DNA from: Akkermansiaceae bacterium
Lineage (GTDB): Bacteria > Verrucomicrobiota > Verrucomicrobiia > Verrucomicrobiales > Akkermansiaceae
Assembly: GCA_018676385.1 (NCBI GenBank)
Contig: JABHEX010000020.1
Location: 1 to 5,245 of the forward strand
Length of the DNA: 5,245 nucleotides
Direction: 5' to 3'
Position numbers and translations under genes: made by a program. The notes under the pieces were generated by a model. That model saw only the letters and a program-made list of their open reading frames with translations, was not told where the DNA came from and made no database searches. Every line of letters starts with the position of its first letter. Position 1 is the first letter of the stretch. Shown here in pieces: positions 1 through 5,119 of the stretch.

Positions 1-874
1 AGACTGGGTCGGCGGACGCTCATCGATTATGTCCACAGTAGGTCTCGTGCCTGCCGCACTGCAAGGGGTTGATATTGATGCCTTTCTCGGTGGAGCTGCT
101 GACATGGATGAACGCACTCGCTCAGAAAACGTCGAAGGGAATGCGGCCATGCAGCTGGCGCTCGCATGGCACCACGCCGGTAATGGCAAAGGCGATAAAG
201 ATATGGTTGTATTGCCTTACAAGGACTCACTGGTGCTGTTTTCAAAATACCTTCAGCAGCTTGTCATGGAGTCACTTGGCAAAGAAAAAGACCTCAATGG
301 CAAGGTTGTCAATCAGGGGATAGCAGTTTATGGAAATAAAGGATCAACTGACCAACATGCATATGTGCAGCAGTTGCGAGACGGTGTTCCTAACTTTTTT
401 ACAATCTTCATCGAAGTGAGAAAAGGTCGCGAAGGAGAAAGTTCTGAAGTCGAACCAAATGTCACAGCTGCAGATTACCTTCAAGGCTTTCTCCGCGGCA
501 CCCGAACCGCACTCTACGAGAACGGAAGAAAATCAATCACTCTGTCCATTGAGGAAGTAAACGCTCGCACGGTAGGCGCCTTAATAGCTCTATTTGAACG
601 TGCTGTCTCCATTTACGCTTTGCTTGTGAATATTAACGCATACCACCAACCTGGTGTTGAGGCAGGCAAGAAAGCGGCCGGGATATTTCTTGCCCTCCTT
701 CTGCAGGTCAAATCCGCACTCGGCGAATCAGCACAAACAGCTGAACAAGTCGCACGATTTGTCAGAGCCGACCCAGAGGACGTATACCACTGCCTGACTC
801 ACTTAGCAGCAAATGGGTACGCAAGCCTCAACCAGGGAGCAACCCCTGCGTTGGACACATTTCAGCTACCGTAA
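1..874 (+). CDS. pgi: glucose-6-phosphate isomerase, 3' part (5' end outside window)
   Basis: Interconverts glucose 6-phosphate and fructose 6-phosphate in the cytoplasm (glycolysis, gluconeogenesis). The frame is open from base 2, so the ATG at 29 is internal: the codons before it read DWVGGRSSI, the family's VGGR sugar-phosphate segment. Established catalytic residues can be placed. The Glu is in the MES segment (codon 269-271), the His in KGSTDQHAY (codon 356-358), and the Lys in YHQPGVEAGK (codon 668-670), which also matches the family's C-terminal signature. The wording WVGGR...STVGLVPAALQGVDIDAF resembles the roughly 530-residue cyanobacterial/verrucomicrobial form rather than the E. 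coli form. About 290 residues are present, so roughly the first 45% is missing. The last 50 residues (TAEQVARFV...CLTHLAANGYAS) look like a small helical, winged-helix-like tail, as I recall for this subgroup. There is no frameshift. Regulation cannot be seen because the start lies outside the window. Identification is secure; only the subgroup is inferred. Confidence 0.96.
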   Translation, partial: DWVGGRSSIMSTVGLVPAALQGVDIDAFLGGAADMDERTRSENVEGNAAMQLALAWHHAGNGKGDKDMVVLPYKDSLVLFSKYLQQLVMESLGKEKDLNGKVVNQGIAVYGNKGSTDQHAYVQQLRDGVPNFFTIFIEVRKGREGESSEVEPNVTAADYLQGFLRGTRTALYENGRKSITLSIEEVNARTVGALIALFERAVSIYALLVNINAYHQPGVEAGKKAAGIFLALLLQVKSALGESAQTAEQVARFVRADPEDVYHCLTHLAANGYASLNQGATPALDTFQLP

Positions 875-963
875 CGACAAGCGCTCACCCACTGCGTGGC
901 TAATAAGTCCAAATATGCAGCAATGTATGCCATCTTAAAACTTGGCGCTTGAAAATTCTCATT

Positions 964-999
964 GTGCCCTCCACAGTGCGCGCGTACTGCCACAGGCAC
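964..999 (+). promoter_or_regulatory. two-part stem-loop in the carA leader
   Basis: GTGCC (964-968) pairs with GGCAC (995-999). Inside an unpaired 5 by 5 internal loop, CAGTGC (974-979) pairs with GTACTG (984-989), with one G-T wobble and a GCGC tetraloop. The structure ends six bases before the carA ATG at 1006, where a ribosome would bind. It could control translation, act as a DNA operator, or be chance; the sequence does not say which. Its position supports 1006 as the start, because a start at the in-frame TTG at 949 would make the whole structure coding. No promoter of good quality was found in 875-1005. Confidence 0.4.
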
Positions 1000-1005
1000 C
1001 TATAT

Positions 1006-2145
1006 ATGAAAGCAATTCTCGCACTTGAAGACGGACGTACCTTCGAAGGTGAATCATTCGGTCACACTGGAACAACAACCGGTGAGGCCTGCTTCAACAC
1101 CTCAATGACGGGCTATCAGGAAATCATCACAGATCCCTCCTACCGCGGTCAAATTGTGACCATGACATATCCACTCATTGGCAACTATGGGATTAATCCC
1201 GAAGATGCCGAATCCAGCCAACCACACGTCCGCGGCTTCGTCATCGGTGAACTCTCACCGGTAGCATCAAGCTGGCGCTCACGTCAAACACTACCAGAAT
1301 ACTTTTCCGAGCATAAAGTCATTGGCATTGAAGGCGTTGATACTAGGGCGCTGACTAAGCATCTACGCTCTGCTGGTGCTATGCGCTCATGTATATCTAC
1401 GGAGCTCTCAGCTGATGAAGCCGTGAAGGCTGCGCAGAATTCATCACCCATGGAAGGTTCCGATTTCGTCCAAGAAGTTTCCACCCCAGAAACATACAAC
1501 TGGGATGGTGAATCACGCGAATGGACTATCCCCAACCCATCATCCGGACAAGAGGGAAACTATCGCGAGCTCCGTGAGACTAAATACAACATTGTGGCCT
1601 ACGATTTTGGTATCAAATATGATATTCTCCGGCATCTCCGGCAAAACGGTTTCAATGTGAAAGTTGTAAACTCCTGCACATCAGCTGAAGATATACTAGC
1701 CATGAATCCCGACGGAGTCTTCCTCTCAAACGGCCCCGGTGATCCTGCAGCTCTTGACTACATCCACCAGGAGGTGAGGAATCTGTTAGGAAAAACTCCT
1801 ATCTTTGGCATCTGCCTGGGTCATCAGATACTGACCCATGTTTTCGGTGGCAGCACCTACAAATTGAAATTTGGACACCGTGGTGGAAATCACCCAGTCA
1901 AAGACTTGCGCTCTGGGCAAGTCACCATCACCGCTCAAAATCATGGGTTTGCAACAGACGGTGAATCTTTACCCGATGACGTAGAGGTCACTCACATCAA
2001 CCTCAATGATCAAACGGTTGAGGGCTTCCGCCATAAGGTTCACCCTGCATTTTCGGTGCAGTATCACCCAGAAGCTGCCCCAGGACCAAACGATGCCACT
2101 TACTTCTTTGAGGAATTTGCTGAACTCATCGAATCAAACCGCTAA
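1006..2145 (+). CDS. carA: carbamoyl-phosphate synthase small (glutaminase) subunit
   Basis: Hydrolyses glutamine and passes ammonia to the large subunit CarB, which makes carbamoyl phosphate for pyrimidines and arginine; cytoplasmic. It has 379 residues, close to the usual 375-385. Residues 1-150 are the CarA-specific N-terminal domain (MKAILALEDGRTFEG, GEACFNTSMTGYQEIITDPSY). Residues 194-379 are the class I glutamine amidotransferase domain: SNGPGDP (241-247), nucleophile Cys270 in GICLGHQ, and His354 and Glu356 in QYHPEA complete the triad and sit one residue from the E. coli positions. The frame is also open from a TTG at 949. I chose the ATG at 1006 because MKAILALEDG is the normal family N-terminus and the 19 extra residues look unrelated. 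No Shine-Dalgarno sequence precedes it (cacctatat). No carB is adjacent; purA follows after 38 bases. Confidence 0.97.
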   Translation: MKAILALEDGRTFEGESFGHTGTTTGEACFNTSMTGYQEIITDPSYRGQIVTMTYPLIGNYGINPEDAESSQPHVRGFVIGELSPVASSWRSRQTLPEYFSEHKVIGIEGVDTRALTKHLRSAGAMRSCISTELSADEAVKAAQNSSPMEGSDFVQEVSTPETYNWDGESREWTIPNPSSGQEGNYRELRETKYNIVAYDFGIKYDILRHLRQNGFNVKVVNSCTSAEDILAMNPDGVFLSNGPGDPAALDYIHQEVRNLLGKTPIFGICLGHQILTHVFGGSTYKLKFGHRGGNHPVKDLRSGQVTITAQNHGFATDGESLPDDVEVTHINLNDQTVEGFRHKVHPAFSVQYHPEAAPGPNDATYFFEEFAELIESNR

Positions 2146-2170
2146 GCTATATAGCGAATTGCTCCTCAAT

Positions 2171-2176
2171 TATAAA
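2171..2176 (+). promoter_or_regulatory. possible -10 box of purA, placed for a leaderless transcript
   Basis: TATAAA lies seven bases before the purA ATG at 2184, so the usual distance from a -10 box would start transcription at or within a base of the start codon. That would give a leaderless or nearly leaderless mRNA and would explain the lack of a ribosome binding site. No good -35 hexamer sits 16-18 bases upstream; that stretch holds the palindrome GCTATATAGC (2146-2155). The region is AT-rich, so a chance match is quite possible. Confidence 0.35.
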
Positions 2177-2183
2177 TAATTTT

Positions 2184-3452
2184 ATGAATACCATTATCTG
2201 CGGTCTCCAATGGGGAGACGAAGGCAAAGGAAAGATCGTTGACTACTTGACCGAAACAGCTGACGTCATCGCACGCGGCCAAGGCGGCAACAACGCCGGG
2301 CACACGGTCATAGCCAACAACCAAAAGTATATACTCCACCTCGTGCCGTCAGGTATCCTCTGGGAGGGCAAAACCTGCATCATTGGCAATGGTGTGGTCA
2401 TGGACCCCACTGGACTATGTAAGGAGATCACTAATCTAGAGGAAGTCGGTATTCCAGTCACAACAGACAAGCTGCTCATATCAGACCGTGCACACATAGT
2501 TTTACCCTATCATCGCGAACTCGATGCAGCACGTGAAGCTGCCCTAGGAAAAAATAAGATTGGCACAACAAAACGCGGCATCGGCCCCACATACGCCGAC
2601 AAGGCAAACCGCAACGGCCTGCGTCTTGCAGACATGCTAGATGAGGAAGCTGCTCGGGAACTCATTGAAATACGTCTAGCAGATGCTAATCAAACTCTGG
2701 CAAAACACGATCTCCCAACCTTCACAACTCAACAGGTGTGGGAATCTGTAGCTCCTGCCATAGATAGACTTCGCCCGCACGTCACCAACACGATACCCAC
2801 ACTGCACAAAGCTTGGAAAGATGGTAAAACTATTCTGTTTGAGGGTGCTCAGGGTTCTTTCCTTGACGTAGATTTTGGCACATATCCATTTGTTACATCT
2901 TCCAATACAACTTCAGGTGGGGCCTGCACTGGTTCAGGCTTACCTCCTACAGCGATCGATCGTGTCGTCGGTGTCTGTAAGGCATATACAACCCGAGTAG
3001 GTTCAGGCCCGTTCATTACTGAAAACGATGATATTTCCGATTATTTCCACGCCCGCGGAATGGAGTTTGGTGCTACCACTGGTCGGCCACGTCGGTGCGG
3101 CTGGCTCGATATTGTTCTCATCCGCTATGCTTGCATGGTCAATGGAGTTACAGATCTTGCTGTGACTATTTTGGACGGTCTTGATGAGCGAGAAAATATT
3201 AAAATCTGTGTTGCTTATGACATAGACGGCAATCGCCACGACTTTCCGCCAGCCAATCGTCATGCATGGGATAAGGCTCAGCCGATCTATGAGGAACTTC
3301 CGGGTTGGATGGTTGATACGACTTCTGCCCGCTCATGGATTGACCTACCCGAAAACGCACGGGCCTACCTGACTCGCTTAGGTGAGCTGGCAGGCGCACC
3401 AGTCACATATGTTGGTAACGGCCCCGAACGAGAACAAACGATTGTGGTCTAA
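2184..3452 (+). CDS. purA: adenylosuccinate synthetase
   Basis: Joins IMP and aspartate using GTP to make adenylosuccinate, the first committed step from IMP to AMP; cytoplasmic, normally a homodimer. It has 422 residues, normal for the family (about 420-432). Motifs in order: GDEGKGK P-loop with catalytic Asp12 (11-17), GGNNAGHT with catalytic His40 (34-41), TKRGIGPTY (129-137), Arg143 in ANRNGL at the place of the IMP-contacting arginine from the partner subunit, FEGAQG (219-224), TTSGGACTGSG (242-252), and ATTGRPRRCGWLD (297-309), the loop that binds aspartate. The guanine-recognition segment reads TILDGLD (328-334): the Asp of the usual TKLD is kept as Asp331 but the Lys is Ile329. The conventional ATG gives the family N-terminus MNTIICGLQWGDEGKGK. 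There is no Shine-Dalgarno sequence, but a TATAAA lies just upstream. It follows carA by 38 bases on the same strand; co-transcription is possible but unproven. Confidence 0.98.
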   Translation: MNTIICGLQWGDEGKGKIVDYLTETADVIARGQGGNNAGHTVIANNQKYILHLVPSGILWEGKTCIIGNGVVMDPTGLCKEITNLEEVGIPVTTDKLLISDRAHIVLPYHRELDAAREAALGKNKIGTTKRGIGPTYADKANRNGLRLADMLDEEAARELIEIRLADANQTLAKHDLPTFTTQQVWESVAPAIDRLRPHVTNTIPTLHKAWKDGKTILFEGAQGSFLDVDFGTYPFVTSSNTTSGGACTGSGLPPTAIDRVVGVCKAYTTRVGSGPFITENDDISDYFHARGMEFGATTGRPRRCGWLDIVLIRYACMVNGVTDLAVTILDGLDERENIKICVAYDIDGNRHDFPPANRHAWDKAQPIYEELPGWMVDTTSARSWIDLPENARAYLTRLGELAGAPVTYVGNGPEREQTIVV

Positions 3453-3509
3453 CGACCCACCATCTGAATTTCGCACTAGGTCTGGTTACAATTTCGTGCT
3501 GTTATATGT

Positions 3510-4286
3510 GTGATCATGTCAGATGAACCATGGATTTCACCCAATCAAGCAAGGGAAGCTCTCATCAACTCCAAAGGTGCAGGTGTAAAATTAGCCATTC
3601 TTGATTCTGGTATAGAGACTAACCACCCTGATCTATCTGGTCTGAAATTGCTTGATGACGTTGTTATTGAATCCCGCGGCGGTAAAATCAATACCGTGCA
3701 AGGGTCAGGCGAAGATGTTTTTGGTCATGGCACTGCAGTAGCTGCAATTATTAAACGCATTGCCCCTGAGGTAGACATAGGATCATTCCGAGTGCTAGGC
3801 CACTTCAAGGAGTCTCGTGCCGAGGTAATCCGCGAGGGAGTTCGTGAGGCCGCATTGCGTGGCTATGAAATCATACAGTGCAGTTTTGGAGCACCTGCAC
3901 GAGCAGAAGATACATCCATTTACAAGGGTTGGCTGGATGCTCTATACCTCCGAGGTATTCACGTGGTCTCATCTGGCAGTAATGCTGGATTCCACACCCC
4001 AGAATGGCCCGCATATTTCCCAACGGTCATAGCGGTCGGGGCATGTCCAAATGACAGCACCAAACTTCAACTCAATAAAGACAGCATGGTCGAATTCGCG
4101 ATCACAGGTCATGAAAAAACTATTCCCTGGCTCAAAGGCGAAAAGAGAGAAGTCTTTGGCAGCAGCTTCGCCGCCCCAAGGGTAAGCGCCATGCTAGCTC
4201 AAATTCTCTCAGCTTACCCCGGCACACATCCACTTCACGCAAAATCACTGCTGAGACAACTTGCCCTGCAATCGCGACAACGATAG
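3510..4286 (+). CDS. compact cytoplasmic subtilisin-family (S8) serine protease
   Basis: Predicted endopeptidase of the subtilase clan; substrate unknown. Numbered from the GTG at 3510 (258 residues), the triad is complete: Asp32 in AILDSGIETNHPDL, His73 in FGHGTAVAAII, and Ser219 in GSSFAAPRVSA. Asn158 in SSGSNAG sits where subtilases have the oxyanion-hole Asn, and YFPTVIAVGA is the usual core strand after it. There is no signal peptide, no inhibitor-type propeptide (only about 25 residues precede the first core strand) and no added C-terminal domain, so the protein should act inside the cell and be made in active form. An in-frame ATG at 3516 (MSDEPWISP) is an equally likely start; neither has a Shine-Dalgarno sequence. 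It starts 57 bases after purA and ends 76 bases before brnT, so it may be a single-gene unit. Similar stand-alone subtilases occur in PVC bacteria and cyanobacteria as I recall, without an assigned role. RiPP-maturation or defence roles are conceivable, but no partner gene for either is visible. Confidence 0.88.
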   Translation: MIMSDEPWISPNQAREALINSKGAGVKLAILDSGIETNHPDLSGLKLLDDVVIESRGGKINTVQGSGEDVFGHGTAVAAIIKRIAPEVDIGSFRVLGHFKESRAEVIREGVREAALRGYEIIQCSFGAPARAEDTSIYKGWLDALYLRGIHVVSSGSNAGFHTPEWPAYFPTVIAVGACPNDSTKLQLNKDSMVEFAITGHEKTIPWLKGEKREVFGSSFAAPRVSAMLAQILSAYPGTHPLHAKSLLRQLALQSRQR

Positions 4287-4306
4287 AAAAATTTCGTGTT
4301 CAAATG

Positions 4307-4339
4307 TAATGCATTATGTAATTGTGAGTAATACGCATT
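4307..4339. promoter_or_regulatory. inverted repeats upstream of brnT, candidate antitoxin operator
   Basis: A perfect 10-base palindrome, TAATGCATTA (4307-4316), is followed by TAATACGCATT (4329-4339), which is complementary to AATGCATTA apart from two extra bases. Characterised BrnTA modules are autorepressed through the ribbon-helix-helix antitoxin binding short inverted repeats at the promoter, so the position 24 bases before the toxin ATG fits. AT-rich palindromes arise easily by chance, and no clear -35/-10 pair was found here. Confidence 0.4.
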
Positions 4340-4362
4340 GATAACGTAGCCCCCACACACAC

Positions 4363-4641
4363 ATGGAATTCGATTTTACTAATTCAACAGTCGATCTCAA
4401 AGCAACAACTCCCCGAGAGTTGGAAGAAATTTTTGAGGACCCCTTTGCAATAAAACTACTGCCCGATACTGAACGTTCGGATGGCGAAGCTCGATACTAC
4501 CTGTTGGGTCGCACCGTTGAGGATCGCTACCTTTTTTGCTCTTTTTGGACAGATGGAAAAAATGCTAGAGTAGTATCCTCACGCGAAATGACTAATTCAG
4601 AAAACCGATTCTATCAGCGTAGCTACGGAGAAATAAAATAA
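4363..4641 (+). CDS. brnT: BrnT-like (DUF497) ribonuclease toxin
   Basis: Likely toxin of a type II toxin-antitoxin pair. BrnT proteins are small RelE-fold ribonucleases that halt translation when freed from the antitoxin. The 92-residue length is typical. Family features in order: MEFDF at the N-terminus, ELEEIFEDPFAI (19-30) matching the family's helix plus FxDP segment, RSDGEARYYLLGRT (38-51), a hydrophobic strand YLFCSFWTD (56-64), and ARVVSSREMTNSENRFYQR (68-86) matching the C-terminal R-(I/V)-(I/V)-S-x-R-x(4)-E-x(3)-Y pattern. Unusually, the N-terminal K-H-G motif common in the family is absent: that stretch reads DLKATTPRE. The antitoxin gene follows after 17 bases, the standard toxin-first brnTA order. 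The ATG has no Shine-Dalgarno sequence; a C-rich and CA-repeat stretch (4349-4363) precedes it. The assignment rests on motif pattern plus the partner gene; loss of activity through divergence is possible. Confidence 0.8.
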   Translation: MEFDFTNSTVDLKATTPRELEEIFEDPFAIKLLPDTERSDGEARYYLLGRTVEDRYLFCSFWTDGKNARVVSSREMTNSENRFYQRSYGEIK

Positions 4642-4658
4642 CACTCAATTTCAGAACT

Positions 4659-4940
4659 ATGAACACTATTCAATCTTGGAATGAAATCCCGCCTTTTGCC
4701 GATGAATTAGCCGAAGCTAAATTCTGGAAAGAAAACGAGCTCAGCCCCAAGCTAATGGCGACTTCCATTCATAAACCAGATTCACGTGAATCCACCACCA
4801 TCACTCTCAGATTCGACCCAAGGATGTTGGCTCGAATCAAGCGTTTGGCACGCTCAAGGTATTTAAATTACCAATCTATGATGAAGCAATGGCTAGCCGA
4901 GCGCATAGAAAACGAACAAGACAATTTACCAAACGGATAG
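4659..4940 (+). CDS. brnA: BrnA/CopG-type ribbon-helix-helix antitoxin
   Basis: Likely antitoxin that neutralises the upstream BrnT-like protein and represses the pair's promoter. It has 93 residues. Residues 9-27 (EIPPFADELAEAKFWKENE) match the IPxFxSExEExxFWxxH-type segment found N-terminal in this antitoxin family, which contacts the toxin. Residues 45-82 (STTITLRFDPRMLARIKRLA, then LNYQSMMKQWLAER) are a ribbon-helix-helix DNA-binding domain: a short strand TITLRF, two helices, and the NYQSMMKQWL ending typical of CopG antitoxins of this group. It is basic in the DNA-binding half. It starts 17 bases after the toxin stop, so the two should be translated from one mRNA. No Shine-Dalgarno sequence precedes the ATG (tttcagaact). 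A weak hairpin followed by six T bases lies at its end, consistent with the end of the operon. Confidence 0.85.
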   Translation: MNTIQSWNEIPPFADELAEAKFWKENELSPKLMATSIHKPDSRESTTITLRFDPRMLARIKRLARSRYLNYQSMMKQWLAERIENEQDNLPNG

Positions 4941-4958
4941 TTTCCACCGACGTTTTTT
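4931..4958 (+). terminator. weak candidate rho-independent terminator after brnA
   Basis: AAACGG (4931-4936) can pair with a CCGACGTTT stretch (4947-4955) with a two-base bulge, and six T bases (4953-4958) follow or overlap the 3' arm. The stem is short and the 5' arm overlaps the last codons of brnA. The position after the last gene before the tRNA is right, but the structure is weak and could be chance. Confidence 0.3.
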
Positions 4959-4990
4959 AAATTAGTTGTAAAGTAACTCTGTGATGCGTC

Positions 4991-5018
4991 TTGACGTATG
5001 ATTACTCGCGCATTAAAC
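4991..5018 (+). promoter_or_regulatory. possible promoter of the tRNA-Arg gene
   Basis: TTGACG (4991-4996) matches the -35 consensus at five of six bases. Sixteen bases on, TTAAAC (5013-5018) is a poor -10 match. A C-rich stretch (ccccccgag) follows, resembling the GC-rich discriminator of stable-RNA promoters, and the mature tRNA would begin about 20 bases after the predicted transcription start. The -35 box overlaps a near-perfect short palindrome (ATGCGTC at 4984-4990, GACGTAT at 4993-4999). Confidence 0.35.
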
Positions 5019-5045
5019 CCCCCGAGCCATCCGTGCACCATTTAA

Positions 5046-5119
5046 GCGCCCGTAGCTCAGCTGGATAGAGCTCCGGATTTCTAATCCGGCGGTCACAGGT
5101 TCGAATCCTGTCGGGCGTA
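5046..5119 (+). tRNA. tRNA-Arg, anticodon TCT
   Basis: Folds as a full cloverleaf. The acceptor stem is GCGCCCG (5046-5052) with CGGGCGT (5112-5118), whose first pair is a G-U wobble. The D arm is GCTC/GAGC (5055-5071). The anticodon stem CCGGA/TCCGG (5073-5089) holds loop TTTCTAA, with anticodon TCT at 5080-5082. The variable loop is CGGTC, and the T arm is ACAGG-TTCGAAT-CCTGT (5095-5111). The discriminator base is A (5119). It decodes AGA and probably AGG arginine codons. The 3' CCA is not encoded, since TTT follows, so it must be added by the nucleotidyltransferase. tRNA genes often serve as integration sites, but no copy of its 3' end is seen elsewhere in the window. Confidence 0.97.

Noticed and set aside
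29..874. ATG at 29 as the true start of the first gene
   Set aside because: The frame continues upstream to base 2 with the conserved WVGGR segment of glucose-6-phosphate isomerase, and half of the enzyme would be missing.
878..951. CAAGCGC (878-884) with GCGCTTG (945-951), a 7-base inverted repeat in the pgi-carA gap
   Set aside because: The arms are 60 bases apart with no T-run or supporting structure; it is neither a good terminator nor a clear operator.
949..1005. Upstream in-frame TTG start for carA (19 extra residues)
   Set aside because: The extra residues do not resemble the CarA N-terminus, the ATG at 1006 gives the family-typical MKAILALEDG, and the stretch carries a stem-loop better explained as leader.
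3164..3203. Loss of both Lys and Asp of the PurA guanine motif
   Set aside because: This came from a gapped alignment. The ungapped alignment of TILDGL with TKLDVL keeps the Asp, leaving only a Lys to Ile change.
3003..3399. Open frames on the minus strand inside purA (3003-3263, 3199-3399), with similar ones inside pgi and carA
   Set aside because: They lie wholly inside well-conserved genes, show no recognisable domain and have no start context of their own.
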